DNA of 64,000 bases from Candidatus Flexicrinis proximus. Lineage in GTDB: Bacteria; Chloroflexota; Anaerolineae; Aggregatilineales; Phototrophicaceae. The stretch is from NCBI GenBank assembly GCA_016712885.1, contig JADJQF010000011.1, positions 62,001-126,000 on the forward strand, written 5' to 3'. Shown here one piece after another: positions 26,393 to 35,970 of the stretch. Under the pieces are notes generated by a model that was not told the origin of the DNA, searched no databases, and was given only the letters and a program-made list of their open reading frames with translations. The translations under genes were made by a program, and so were the position numbers. Positions within the stretch are counted from its first letter, which is position 1. The number at the start of each line of letters is the position of its first letter.

Positions 26393-29107
26393 ATGCGACC
26401 CCTTTCCATGTATGGTGCGGCCCTTCTGCTGCTGGCGCTGACCGTGTTTGTGGCGGTTCCGGTAGCTGCACAGGGCGAAATAACGATCCAGTTGGCGATA
26501 AACACCTTCTTTCAGGATGTCTTTGAGGAGCGGGTGATCCCGGAGTTTGAGGCGCAGAACCCCGGCGTCAAAGTGCATCTCGTGGTGCTCGATGGCTTCG
26601 GCAACCCGCTCAATTCCGGCGATACGGTCACCGATTATCTGGACGATGCCGCGGAGTACCTGACCGGCGCCGACGTGGTGCCGCTTGACACCAGTATCCT
26701 GCGGACCGCCACCCACGCCGGCTACCTGCTCGATCTCAGCCCGCTGGCCGATACCGACGCCGCGCTGGACGCAGGCGACTTTTACCCTTCCGCCTACAAC
26801 GCTTTCCGCTGGGATGGCGGCCTGTGGGGTCTCCCCGTGACCGTCGATGCGATCCAGGTGTACTACGACCGGCAGGCCTTCGATGAAGCCGGTCTGTCTT
26901 ATCCCAACGGCAGTTGGACGGTGGCCGACTACGCCAGCGCGATCCGCGCCCTGACCCCGCTTGACAGCGACGGCACGCCTTCCGAGCTGGCCGTCCAGGT
27001 CTTCGGCGAGGCGAGCCAGTACTTTTTCGCCTCGCTGGCCGGCGATGTCCTCGACGACTCCGTCCTGCCCAACGTGCCGGACTACAGCAGCCCGGTCCTC
27101 GCCGAGGTCGCCGAAGCCTGGATCGCGCTCAACCAGGAAGGCTACCTGACCCCGCCGTCACAGGGGGCGGTCTTCACCATTGGCGGCGACGAAGAGCCGG
27201 TCCCGTTGACCATCGGCGGCAGCAATTTTGCCGGTGCGGGTCCTTCCAGCGTTGACCGCATCGGCGTTGCGCCTTTGCCCGGAAACCAGACCGTCGTCAC
27301 GGCCAGCGGCTATGGCGTGAGCGCCGGCACCCGCTATCCAGAGGCCGCCTACGCCCTCGTCAAATTCCTGAGCGCCAGCCCGGACGCCGCCGCCTTCTCC
27401 TTTGGCGGAAGCCCCGCGCGCCGCAGCGTGGAGCCGGCGGCTAACACCGGCGGACCGGGTGGCGCGCGTCTGGTCGTGGGGGGCGGCAACTTCTCGGCCG
27501 AAGTACAGGCTGCCATTGACCTCGCGCTGGAAACCGGCCGCCCCGCCGCTGACTTTGCCTTCTCGAATGGCCTCGAATCCGCCATGCAGACCGTTCTGAG
27601 CGGTACGACCTCGCTGGAAATGGCCCTGCAGGAAGCGGAAGCCGGCATCCTGTCCGACCTCCAGACCGCCGACCAGCGCCGCAGCACCCCGCTGGTTGTC
27701 GATGCGCCTCCCGCGCCGGTCGTGGTCGCACAGGGCGAAGTCGCCTTGAATTTTGCGGTCAGCACCTTCGTCAATCCCTTGCCCAACCAGGAATTGTGGG
27801 AGCAGCTGGCCGCCGAGTTCTCCGCGCAGGACCCGCAGGTTGGCGCCGTCGTTATCAGCAGCGAACAGCCCTTCGGTCCCGGCGGCCAGACCGACCTCAA
27901 CGCCGAATATGAGTGCTACATCGCCTCCAACAACCCGGTGACCGAGGGCGAAGTGCTTGACGCCATCCGCAGCCTCGACCCGCTGCTTCAGAGCGATCTG
28001 GACTTCGACCCTAACGACCTGTATGCCGGCGTTCTGGCGCAGCTTCAGCGCGATGGCATGACCTGGGGCGTGCCGGTCGCCCTCTCGCCGGAAGCCCTCG
28101 ACTTCGACCCCGCGTTGTTTGAGGCGGCCGGTGTTCCCTCGCCTGTCACCGGCTGGACGGTCAGCGACTTCGAGCTTGCCCTTCGGCTGCTCAAGGAGTT
28201 CAGCGGCGAGACCTCGTTTGTCCCCAGCGCCCTGAACACGACCTACATTTCCACCTTGATCGCGGCCTATGGCGGTATCCCCTACGACACCCGCACCGAA
28301 CCCGCGACCCTCAACTACACTGATCCCTCGTCCATCGCCGCCATCCAGCAGGTGCTCGATCTGGTCGTCTCCGGCTACATCTCCTATCAGCCTTTCACCG
28401 GCGGGCGCGGCGAGTTCAGCCTCAGCGCGACGCAGGACGCGGCAATCTCCACCGCCACGGTCGGGCAGGGCGGCTTTGCCTCCTTTGGCGGCGGCCGCGC
28501 CATCGCCATCTTCGGCGGCGGCCAGGGCGGCGAAGACGCGCCGGTTCGCGGCAGCGCGCCTTACCCGACCGGCACCACCGTCAACGGCGCGTCCTACTCG
28601 GTTATCGCCGGCTTTGTCAGCGCCCAGACCGCCAACGTCGAGCCGTGCTACCGCTGGCTGCGCTTCATCAGCGCCCATCCCGAGCTGTTCGACGGCATGC
28701 CGGTCAGCCGCACCCAGGTCAGCGACCCTGCGCTCGACTCCGCCGTCGGCAGTGACACCGCCGCCTTCTTCCGCAGCTTCGGCGCGCTGCTCGACAGCCC
28801 CGGCACCCAGGTTATCGACGCCATCCCGACCAGCTTCGGTATCCCGACCGATTCCTACTGGCTGCTCAAGGTCTTTGACGATTACGTGGCGGCAGAAGGG
28901 GACCTCGATCTGGCCTTCGAGCTTGCTGAAGCCGAACGCATGACCAATGAGTTCCGCCAGTGTACTGCCGGGCTGCCGGCACTCACGCCTGGGCGCGGCG
29001 GTGGCCCCGGCGGCGGTGAAGTCGACTTCCGCGAGATTGCTTCGCAGTGGGTCGCCTGTGCGGTCTCGGTCGACCCTGAAGCCGACGGCGCCTTCCAGTT
29101 TCAGTAG
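26393..29107 (+). CDS. Exported protein made of two tandem solute-binding domains
   Basis: This protein has 904 residues with a signal peptide (cleavage near AVPVAAQGE, residue 25) and no lipobox. Two similar extracellular binding-protein units follow. Unit 1 spans about 25-430 (starting AQGEITIQLAINTFF...) and unit 2 about 445-890 (starting AQGEVALNFAVSTFV...). Both have the SBP_bac_1 pattern of WGLPV / WGVPV and a final residue run of paired domains. Single binding proteins are usually about 400-450 residues, so this is a duplication-fusion. Ribosome site GGAGA precedes ATG 26393. It heads an operon of export-type ABC genes rather than importer permeases, which is unusual. Confidence 0.85.
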   Translation: MRPLSMYGAALLLLALTVFVAVPVAAQGEITIQLAINTFFQDVFEERVIPEFEAQNPGVKVHLVVLDGFGNPLNSGDTVTDYLDDAAEYLTGADVVPLDTSILRTATHAGYLLDLSPLADTDAALDAGDFYPSAYNAFRWDGGLWGLPVTVDAIQVYYDRQAFDEAGLSYPNGSWTVADYASAIRALTPLDSDGTPSELAVQVFGEASQYFFASLAGDVLDDSVLPNVPDYSSPVLAEVAEAWIALNQEGYLTPPSQGAVFTIGGDEEPVPLTIGGSNFAGAGPSSVDRIGVAPLPGNQTVVTASGYGVSAGTRYPEAAYALVKFLSASPDAAAFSFGGSPARRSVEPAANTGGPGGARLVVGGGNFSAEVQAAIDLALETGRPAADFAFSNGLESAMQTVLSGTTSLEMALQEAEAGILSDLQTADQRRSTPLVVDAPPAPVVVAQGEVALNFAVSTFVNPLPNQELWEQLAAEFSAQDPQVGAVVISSEQPFGPGGQTDLNAEYECYIASNNPVTEGEVLDAIRSLDPLLQSDLDFDPNDLYAGVLAQLQRDGMTWGVPVALSPEALDFDPALFEAAGVPSPVTGWTVSDFELALRLLKEFSGETSFVPSALNTTYISTLIAAYGGIPYDTRTEPATLNYTDPSSIAAIQQVLDLVVSGYISYQPFTGGRGEFSLSATQDAAISTATVGQGGFASFGGGRAIAIFGGGQGGEDAPVRGSAPYPTGTTVNGASYSVIAGFVSAQTANVEPCYRWLRFISAHPELFDGMPVSRTQVSDPALDSAVGSDTAAFFRSFGALLDSPGTQVIDAIPTSFGIPTDSYWLLKVFDDYVAAEGDLDLAFELAEAERMTNEFRQCTAGLPALTPGRGGGPGGGEVDFREIASQWVACAVSVDPEADGAFQFQ

Positions 29108-29111
29108 GGCG

Positions 29112-29176
29112 CGGTGAAGGGAGTCCAGAGGGCGTAAGTCCTCTGGTGGAGGTGTGGAGGCGAAGCCTCTGCACCC
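29112..29176 (+). repeat. Multi-hairpin interspersed element, copy I (3' part only)
   Basis: It has the AGAGGGCGTAAGTCCTCT hairpin and the final GGTGTGGAGGCGAAGCCTCTGCAC hairpin, best matching copy F. It lies in the 106-base gap between the binding-protein and permease genes. Confidence 0.75.
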
Positions 29177-29213
29177 TTCTCAAGCAGCCTCAACCCGTCT
29201 TTCGGAGAAATGC

Positions 29214-31955
29214 ATGTTCGGCGCCATCGACACCCTCGCTCACACCCTGGAACGCCTGCGCCAGCACACCCTGCTGGTCGCCTGGGTGCTGCTGGGTTTG
29301 ACCCTCGCCGCGGCGCTGTCGGGCGGGCTGGCGCTGTATGTCGATGCCGTCTATACCGATCTGCTCGACACGCGCCTGAGCGAGCCGCCGTACCTCTGGC
29401 GCTGGCGCTACCTGGGCGCGTGGAGCGGGACGATCTCGCGCGATCAGGTCGAGGCCGCCGGCGCCGCCGTTGAAGACTCGTTTGCCGCGGCGCTTGACCT
29501 GCCTGTCTTGCGCACCGCCCGTTACATCCGGGCGGGAACCGGCACCGCCCGCCTTGACTCCTACAATCTCGGCCAGCTCACGCCGGCGGTGCTGACCGGC
29601 ATGGATGACGCCATGACGATCACTGCCGGCCAGTGGCCGCCCGCGGCCCCCCGGGCCGGGGAACCTGTCCCGGTGCTGGCCAGTGACACCCTGATGGGAC
29701 GCGCCGGAGTGCAGGTGGGGGATGTCATCTCACTGCTGCGTGGCGGCCAGACCCTGACCCTCCGCGTCGCGGCCCTTTGGGCGCCGGTCGATGCCGCCCA
29801 GACCGACTGGCTCTTTCCGGTCAAATTCTTCGATGACGTGCTCCTGATGACCGAAGCCGATTTCTGGGCGGCGGCCACCGGCGATGCGCCGATCGACGAG
29901 GCCGGCTGGATGCTCAACTTCGACGGCGCGGCCTTACGCGCCTCCGACGTCGACGGCTTGCTCGCCCGTTCTGCCGAGGGGCAGCGGGCCGTCGAGACCG
30001 CGCTCGTCGGCATCCGCGAAGACGTCTCGCCGCGCAGCGCGCTGACCGCCTTCAACGACGAGGCCTCCAGCCTGCAGCAGCAGTTGTTCCTGATTATCAC
30101 GCCGGTCGGCGGGCTTGTGCTCTATTTCGTCGCCTTGGTGGCGGGTCTGCTGGTCGGCCGCCAGCAGGCCGATGACGTCAAACTGCGCAGCCGTGGCGCC
30201 ACCCGGCGCTGGCTCCTGATCGTGCACGGCCTGATGTGGCTCGTGCTTGCGCTCGGTTCCGCGCTGCTGGGCGGCCTCGTCGCGCCGCAGCTCGTCAGGG
30301 TCGTCGCCCGCACCTCCTCCTTCCTGCGCTTCGATGCCATGCTCTCGCTTCCCGAGGTCGCCCTGACGCTCGACGCCTTCCTGACGGGCTTGTTCGCCAC
30401 CGGACTGGCTGCCTTAGGCGGGCTGGTCATGGCCTGGCGCTCCACGGCTCAGGATGTCAACAGCTACCGCCAGTCCAACGCCCGCGCGGCCAAAGCCTGG
30501 TGGCAGCGGGCCTATCTCGACCTCATCATCGCCGGCGGCGCGGCCTATCTGCTCTTCGGGTTGTGGTCGCGGGGTGGCCTGCAGGCCAGCGCCGACGCCC
30601 CGTTCAACGATCCGGTCACCTTCGCCGGGCCGACTTTACTCTCCTTCGGCCTGGTCCTGATCTTCCTCCGGCTGCTGCCTGTGGTGCTCAGCCTTGCCGC
30701 GCGGACCGTCGGCCTCACCCGCGACATCCCCCTGCTGATGGCCTTGCGGGAGCTGACCCGTTCCGGCGGGCGCTATCGCGGCGCCCTGCTGATGACTGCG
30801 TTTACGTTGAGCCTGACCGGTTTCACCGCCTCGATGGCCTCCACCCTGGATCAAAGCCTCAGCGACACCATGAACTACCGCATCGGCGCCGATCTGGTCG
30901 TACAGCCGGCCACCGACGCCCTGACCGAGACCGACGACAGCGGCCAGACCTCCAGTATCACCGGCTACAACGTCCCCCCGGCTGAGGACTTGCTTGAAAT
31001 CCAAGGCGTCGAGTCGGTCAGCCGGGTCGGCAAGGTCGTCGCCCGCGTCTCGGTCGGGACCCAGCGTTTCGACGGCACGGTCGTCGGCGTGGATCGCGTG
31101 CCCTTAGGCGAAGCAGCCTTGTTCCGTGACGATTACGCGTCCGAGCCGCTGGTTGGCTTGCTCAACCATCTCGCCCTCGACCGCACCGGCATCATCGTCA
31201 GCGAGTCCTTCGCCGCGCAGTACGGGATCGTCGTCGGCCAGGAACTCACGCTGGAGATCAGCGCCCTCGATCAGTGGTTCAGCCTGCGTGTGCCGGTCGT
31301 TGGCCTGGTCGCCTACTTCCCGACCATCGACCCGGCTTCCGGGTTCTTCGCCGTCGCCAACCTCGACCCGCTTTACGAGCTGGCTGGCACGCCGCTCCCG
31401 CATGACTTCTGGCTTGACCTTGCCCCGGATGCCGACCCCGATCAGGTCGCGCGTGACATTCGCGCTTCCGGTTTCCCGCTTCAGCGCGCGCTCAGTCCCG
31501 CCGAGGCGCTGGCTGAAGCCCAGGGCGAACCTGCGCGGCGTGGCGTGCTGGGTTTCCTCTCGGTGGGCTTCGTCGCCGCCATCGCCTTAACCCTGATCGC
31601 CACCCTGATCCAGACCACCGCCTCGTTCAAGGCGCAGGCCGCGCAGTTGGGCGCCCTCCGCGCGATGGGTCTGGGCGGGATGGCCGTCGCCTCCTACGTG
31701 ATCGTCCTGCAGGGGCTGCTGGCGGTCAGCGGCATCGCCAGCGGCACCTCGATCGGACTTGCCACAGCGCTGACCTATCTGCCGCTGCTCGACTTCAGCG
31801 GCGGCCTGCCGCCCTATCTCGTCCGCGTCGGCTGGGCCGAAATCGCCCAGGTTTACCTTGTATTTGCCGGAGTGCTGCTCGTAGTTACCCTCGTGACCAC
31901 GATCTTCTTCACCCGTGCGCGCATGACCACTGTATTGAGACTAGGTGAGGGATGA
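29214..31955 (+). CDS. FtsX/MacB-type ABC permease
   Basis: This inner-membrane protein has 913 residues from ATG 29214 (GGAG 8 bases upstream); a start at 29154 lies inside element copy I and is rejected. The N-terminal helix is about 20-45. A large extracytoplasmic domain follows, then the first FtsX helices (about 310-440), a second set (about 460-560), a second extracytoplasmic domain (about 565-790) and the last FtsX helices (VGFVAAIALTLIATLIQTT to the C-terminus). Family members export lipids, peptides or antibiotics, or transmit mechanical force. Next to it are a membrane-fusion lipoprotein and two ATPases. Confidence 0.88.
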   Translation: MFGAIDTLAHTLERLRQHTLLVAWVLLGLTLAAALSGGLALYVDAVYTDLLDTRLSEPPYLWRWRYLGAWSGTISRDQVEAAGAAVEDSFAAALDLPVLRTARYIRAGTGTARLDSYNLGQLTPAVLTGMDDAMTITAGQWPPAAPRAGEPVPVLASDTLMGRAGVQVGDVISLLRGGQTLTLRVAALWAPVDAAQTDWLFPVKFFDDVLLMTEADFWAAATGDAPIDEAGWMLNFDGAALRASDVDGLLARSAEGQRAVETALVGIREDVSPRSALTAFNDEASSLQQQLFLIITPVGGLVLYFVALVAGLLVGRQQADDVKLRSRGATRRWLLIVHGLMWLVLALGSALLGGLVAPQLVRVVARTSSFLRFDAMLSLPEVALTLDAFLTGLFATGLAALGGLVMAWRSTAQDVNSYRQSNARAAKAWWQRAYLDLIIAGGAAYLLFGLWSRGGLQASADAPFNDPVTFAGPTLLSFGLVLIFLRLLPVVLSLAARTVGLTRDIPLLMALRELTRSGGRYRGALLMTAFTLSLTGFTASMASTLDQSLSDTMNYRIGADLVVQPATDALTETDDSGQTSSITGYNVPPAEDLLEIQGVESVSRVGKVVARVSVGTQRFDGTVVGVDRVPLGEAALFRDDYASEPLVGLLNHLALDRTGIIVSESFAAQYGIVVGQELTLEISALDQWFSLRVPVVGLVAYFPTIDPASGFFAVANLDPLYELAGTPLPHDFWLDLAPDADPDQVARDIRASGFPLQRALSPAEALAEAQGEPARRGVLGFLSVGFVAAIALTLIATLIQTTASFKAQAAQLGALRAMGLGGMAVASYVIVLQGLLAVSGIASGTSIGLATALTYLPLLDFSGGLPPYLVRVGWAEIAQVYLVFAGVLLVVTLVTTIFFTRARMTTVLRLGEG

Positions 31956-33292
31956 TGAAGCCGTTTATCGTAATGTTTGCCGTGTTCCTGACGGGCTGCA
32001 GCCTTTCGCCTGCCGCCGCGCCATTGGAGCAGCAGGCGCAGCCGACCCCGATCCCCACCACCGCGGTATCTGCCCGCCCCACCTATACCGTCCAGCGCGG
32101 GACGGTCGAGCAGGTGCTGGAATTCAGCGGCCGCTGGCTCCCCCGTGACCAGGTTCCACTTTCGTTTGAGGTCGACGGCAAGCTGCGCGCCGTCAACGTC
32201 CGCGCCGGCGATACCGTCCGCGCCGGCGATGTCCTGGCCGACTACCAGATCGAAGACCTCGAAGAACAGTTGGCCGATGCCTTGCTCCAGCTTGAGACCG
32301 CCGAACTGAACCTCGCCGAAGATGCCGACGGCGGCGGGGATGCCGTCACCGACGCCGCCTACAGTCTCGCCTCCGCCAATCTCGACCTGCAGGGCTCGCG
32401 CGATGGCCTCCCGTGGACTAACCTCGCCAGCGCCAACGCCAATGTCGTCAGCGCCCAGCGCGACCTTGAAGAAGCCCGCCGCAGCTACGATGAAGCGGTT
32501 GGCCGCGCCGACAGCAGCGCCTCGGCCGTGGACAACGCCCGTAAGTCGGTCATTCAGGCCGAAGAACAGCTCAGTTCCGCCTGGCTCAGTTACTACAGCG
32601 CCGCGCAGTCCTACAACAACAGCGTCCTCAGCCTCGAACGCTCCGAAAACGCCCAGGTCCGCGCCCAGCAGGACTACGACGACGCGCTGACCGGCGCCGG
32701 CGTCTCCGCCAACCTGATCCAGTCCGTCCGCTCGGCCCAGCTCAACGTCGAGCAGATCCGCCAGGACATCGCGCGCTCGACCCTGCTGGCGCCCTCCGAT
32801 GGCGTCGTCCTTGAAGTCACCATCGCCCCTGGCGACTCGGCCAGCGCCTACACCACCGTCATCACCATCGGCCAGCTCGACCCCAGGGAGGTCGTCGTCA
32901 ATCTGGCCTACACCGACGCGGCGCGCCTCAACGTTGGCATGAGCGGCCAGTGTTCGCCGGTCAGCCGCCCGGACCTGATCGTCGCGTGTGTCATCCGCCG
33001 CCTGCCCCTCAGCAACCGCGACATCGACCAGTCCGTGCGGGTCGCCGCCACCTTCTACGAGGAAGAAGCCGCCTTCAGCGCCTTAATCAACGTCACCATG
33101 GCTCTCGAAACACGCGAAAACGTCCTCTGGCTGCCGCCGGAAGCCATCCGCACCTTCCAGAACCGCACCTTCGTCGTTCTGGACACGCCCGAAGGCCAGC
33201 AGGTCGTCGACATCACCCTCGGCCTTGAGACCGACGAACGCGTCGAGATCCTCACCGGTTTATCCGAAGGGGACGCGGTGGTCGCCCCATGA
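31952..33292 (+). CDS. HlyD/MacA-family membrane-fusion lipoprotein
   Basis: This protein has 446 residues. A lipoprotein signal with lipobox LTGC (Cys16) is followed by a Pro-rich linker. The barrel-sandwich/lipoyl half is at about 60-110 (LRAVNVRAGDTVRAGDVLADYQ). A long Ala/Glu-rich coiled-coil hairpin covers about 105-265. The second lipoyl half follows (STLLAPSDGVVLEVTIAPGDS), then beta-barrel domains. The ATG overlaps the permease stop. It should bridge the permease to the envelope; in a probable monoderm-like cell it would act outside the membrane. Confidence 0.9.
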   Translation: MMKPFIVMFAVFLTGCSLSPAAAPLEQQAQPTPIPTTAVSARPTYTVQRGTVEQVLEFSGRWLPRDQVPLSFEVDGKLRAVNVRAGDTVRAGDVLADYQIEDLEEQLADALLQLETAELNLAEDADGGGDAVTDAAYSLASANLDLQGSRDGLPWTNLASANANVVSAQRDLEEARRSYDEAVGRADSSASAVDNARKSVIQAEEQLSSAWLSYYSAAQSYNNSVLSLERSENAQVRAQQDYDDALTGAGVSANLIQSVRSAQLNVEQIRQDIARSTLLAPSDGVVLEVTIAPGDSASAYTTVITIGQLDPREVVVNLAYTDAARLNVGMSGQCSPVSRPDLIVACVIRRLPLSNRDIDQSVRVAATFYEEEAAFSALINVTMALETRENVLWLPPEAIRTFQNRTFVVLDTPEGQQVVDITLGLETDERVEILTGLSEGDAVVAP

Positions 33293-34188
33293 GCGCCTTC
33301 ATCGAATGTCGCCAGGTCGTCAAAGCCTACAAGGCCAGCGGCCACGAGGTCGTCGCCTTGCGCGGCATCGACTTCACCATGCAGCGCGGCGAGATGACCG
33401 CCATTATCGGCCCCAGCGGTGCCGGCAAATCCTCGCTGATGAATCTGCTGGGTGGGCTGGACCGGCCGACCGCCGGCCGCGTCATGGTCGGCGAGACCTC
33501 CGTGCCGGAGCTCAAGGGTCGCCGGCTGGCGCAGTACCGCCTGCAGCGCGTGGGGTTTGTCTGGCAGCAGGTCGAGCGTAATCTGCTTGCCCATCGCACC
33601 GCGCTCGGCAACGTCACCTTGCCAATGATGCTGGCTGGCGTCAATCTCTTGACGCGCCGCCGGCGTGCCCTTGAACTGCTCGACTCGGTCGGCATCGCCG
33701 AGCACGCCCACAAAGCCGTCGGGCAGCTTTCCGGCGGCCAGCAGCAGCGCGTTGCGATTGCCGTCGCCCTCGCCAATCAGCCCGAGCTCCTCTTGGCCGA
33801 CGAGCCGACCGGCGCGCTCGACCGGCGCACCGCCCACGGCGTGATGCAGCTTCTGGCCGAGCTGCGTGGGCGCCTGAACCTCACCGTCCTGATGGTCACC
33901 CACGATATGGACATGGCGGCCGATGCCGACCGCGTCCTGACCTTACGTGACGGCGCGCTCGGCCAGGAGCTTTCTGGCGAGGGCGATCAGGGGCCGGTCC
34001 TCCGCGCGGACGGCTCGCTGCCGCTGCCGGAAGCCGCCCGCCGCCAGCTCATGCAGGCGCCGCGGATCGCCGTCGAAGTCCGGCCGGAAGGCGTGCTGCT
34101 GCGCCCGGAAACCGACGAAGACGACGACATCCCCACCCAGGACCCGCTGCCGCCTGCCCGCCGCCGCTGGTGGAGGCTGCGCCGATGA
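33289..34188 (+). CDS. MacB/LolD-type ABC ATPase with C-terminal extension
   Basis: The protein has 299 residues. Walker A is GPSGAGKSS, signature LSGGQQQRVAIAVAL, Walker B LLLADEPTGALD, and switch His in MVTHDMDMA. After the normal end of the domain (about residue 225) there is a charged tail of about 70 residues, rich in Pro, Arg and Asp/Glu. The start overlaps the previous stop by ATGA. With the next gene it may form a heterodimeric ATPase pair for the FtsX permease. Confidence 0.9.
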   Translation: MSAFIECRQVVKAYKASGHEVVALRGIDFTMQRGEMTAIIGPSGAGKSSLMNLLGGLDRPTAGRVMVGETSVPELKGRRLAQYRLQRVGFVWQQVERNLLAHRTALGNVTLPMMLAGVNLLTRRRRALELLDSVGIAEHAHKAVGQLSGGQQQRVAIAVALANQPELLLADEPTGALDRRTAHGVMQLLAELRGRLNLTVLMVTHDMDMAADADRVLTLRDGALGQELSGEGDQGPVLRADGSLPLPEAARRQLMQAPRIAVEVRPEGVLLRPETDEDDDIPTQDPLPPARRRWWRLRR

Positions 34189-35258
34189 GCCGCACATATA
34201 CCACGGGGTCGGATGTGCCGCCCGGTGAGCCGTTGATCGTCTGCGCCGGCGTCGAGCGCAGCTTCGGCGCGACCCGGGTGCTGCGCGGCGTCGACCTGAC
34301 CGTCATGGCCGGGTCGCTGGTGGCGCTTTACGGCCCGTCCGGCAGCGGCAAGACCACCTTGCTCAACCTGATCGGCGCCCTCGACACGCCGACCGCCGGG
34401 AAAGTCATGCTGGCCGGCGTTGAAGTCAGCGCGCTGCGCGAAGGGCGCCGTGCCCGGCTCCGCCGCTCGAAACTGGGCTTCATCTTCCAGAACTACACTC
34501 TGATGCCCACCTATACCGCCCTGGAGAACCTCGATCTGGCGCTCCGGCTGGCGGGTTTCGGCTTCTTTGAGCGCCGCCGCCGCGCCCAACACGCCCTCGA
34601 ACAGGTCGGCCTGAGCGCCTGGGCAGCCCATGTGCCGGACGAACTCTCCGGCGGTCAGCGCCAGCGCGTTGCGATCGCCCGCGCCCTGGCCGTCGAACCT
34701 GCCGCGATCCTGGCCGATGAGCCGACCAGCGGCCTCGACACCCGCACCACCAAACGCATCCTGGCCCTCTTTCGCCATATCGCCCAGCAGCAGGGAACCA
34801 CCTTCGTGATCGTCTCGCATGATCCGCTGGTCGCCGCCCACGTCGACGCTGCTTACGACCTGAACGACGGCAAACTGACCCGTCGCGAGTTCGCCGTGCC
34901 TGCGCTGGCCGCACACCCGCTTGAATCGCCCTCATCTTCCTTACAAGGAGCACCTCATGAAGCCCACGACTCTGGTCGTATCGACCTCGATATTTCTGGC
35001 CGTCTGTCTGGCGGCGGTCGGCGCGATGCTGATGCTGGCGGGAACGGCACACAAAGCCCAGCAGGTCGCCCAGGCGGCCACCAGCAGCCAGCAGCCGGCT
35101 TCCACGGTCCAACCCTCAGCGACGACCACGCCGCCGCCGGCGGTTCAGCCCACCGCGACCTCGACTCTGCGCCCGGCGCCGACCTTCGAGCCGCCGACCT
35201 TGACCCCGCCGCCGCTCCCGTCGCCTCAGCCAACGGCCTCTCCGACCATCGGGATTAA
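34185..35258 (+). CDS. MacB/LolD-type ABC ATPase; annotated end overlaps the next gene by 302 bases
   Basis: The start MSRTYTTGSD overlaps the previous stop by ATGA. Walker A is GPSGSGKTT, signature LSGGQRQRVAIARAL, Walker B AILADEPTSGLD, and switch His in IVSHDPLVA. The ATPase domain ends near residue 235 (NDGKLTRREF), which is the usual LolD length. The frame then runs on for about 100 low-complexity residues inside the LysM gene. That tail is probably not meaningful. A one-base indel just before 34922 would bring in a TGA there and give a normal protein. The ATPase identity is sure; the C-terminus is not. Confidence 0.85.
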   Translation: MSRTYTTGSDVPPGEPLIVCAGVERSFGATRVLRGVDLTVMAGSLVALYGPSGSGKTTLLNLIGALDTPTAGKVMLAGVEVSALREGRRARLRRSKLGFIFQNYTLMPTYTALENLDLALRLAGFGFFERRRRAQHALEQVGLSAWAAHVPDELSGGQRQRVAIARALAVEPAAILADEPTSGLDTRTTKRILALFRHIAQQQGTTFVIVSHDPLVAAHVDAAYDLNDGKLTRREFAVPALAAHPLESPSSSLQGAPHEAHDSGRIDLDISGRLSGGGRRDADAGGNGTQSPAGRPGGHQQPAAGFHGPTLSDDHAAAGGSAHRDLDSAPGADLRAADLDPAAAPVASANGLSDHRD

Positions 35259-35835
35259 CGTGAGCCTGCCGGACTTGAACGGCCTCGAAACCGCCACGCC
35301 CACCCTGGATGCCTGCCAGCCGCGCGCCGACTGGACGCTGACCTATACCGTCAAGCAGGGCGATGCCCTCGCCCGCATCGCCCAGGACTACGGCACCTAT
35401 ACCACCGATCTGGCGCTCGCCAACTGCCTGCCGGACGTCAACGTGATCGTCGTCGGCCAGACTCTGCGCGTGCCGGGTGAGGCGCATCCCGCCGTCCCGG
35501 AGTGGACCTGCGCGGCCTGGGAACTGCTCACGCCTATGGATTACGCCTTCGACATCGCCGAAGACGGCCAGATGACCTTCAACTGGCGCGGCAGCATGGG
35601 CAAACGCAACCTGATCCGCGTCTTCCACTCCGATGGCTCGGTCTTTTGGGAACGCACTGTCGATCTGCGCCAGAATGAGACCATTAGCCTCGGCTCGGAG
35701 GGCTTCGAGCCCGGCAATTACACATGGCAGGTCTATCCCCTCGACCTGAACTTCCAGCAAATCCCGTGTCAGGAGTCGCCAACCTGGCACTTCAATGTCG
35801 GTGACCGCGCCGAGCCGGCGCAGTCCGGCGCCTAA
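34957..35835 (+). CDS. Membrane-anchored LysM-domain protein
   Basis: This protein has 292 residues from ATG 34957 (AAGGAG 7 bases upstream). An N-terminal membrane helix (residues 5-28) is followed by a Pro/Thr/Ser-rich linker (about 30-115), which is a cell-surface feature. A LysM domain covers about 128-175 (YTVKQGDALARIAQDYGTYTTDLALANCL...GQTLRVPG). The C-terminal beta domain has WERTVDLRQNETISLG and GNYTWQVYPLD, and shares the GxYTW pattern with the protein at 49846. It could anchor the neighbouring transporter to peptidoglycan. Last gene of the operon; its stop codon is the first triplet of a dispersed repeat. Confidence 0.87.
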   Translation: MKPTTLVVSTSIFLAVCLAAVGAMLMLAGTAHKAQQVAQAATSSQQPASTVQPSATTTPPPAVQPTATSTLRPAPTFEPPTLTPPPLPSPQPTASPTIGINVSLPDLNGLETATPTLDACQPRADWTLTYTVKQGDALARIAQDYGTYTTDLALANCLPDVNVIVVGQTLRVPGEAHPAVPEWTCAAWELLTPMDYAFDIAEDGQMTFNWRGSMGKRNLIRVFHSDGSVFWERTVDLRQNETISLGSEGFEPGNYTWQVYPLDLNFQQIPCQESPTWHFNVGDRAEPAQSGA

Positions 35836-35970
35836 GCCATGAGTCGACGTTCGACCAACACTGCACGCTTTGGCTGCGCTGGATGCGCTCCGCCTCGCAC
35901 GTCTGTACGAGAAGAAACACGGTGTTTCGTAGGGACGCCATACATGGCGTCCGCTGGATGGCAAACAGCC
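35833..35970 (+). repeat. Dispersed repeat family 2 (GTAGGGACGCC type), copy a
   Basis: This 138-bp unit is matched by an inverted copy at 59293-59429, with about nine of ten bases identical by eye. It includes CGTCTGTACGAGAA, the palindrome AAACACGGTGTTT and the hairpin GGACGCCATACATGGCGTCC. It begins exactly at the TAA stop of the LysM gene. The rest of 35836-36516 holds the SOS-like sites, family 3 repeats and element copy J. Confidence 0.85.

Noticed and set aside
28269..28943. Second large plus-strand frame within the tandem binding protein
   Set aside because: It is a shifted frame of the real gene with Pro/Ser/Arg-rich random-like text.
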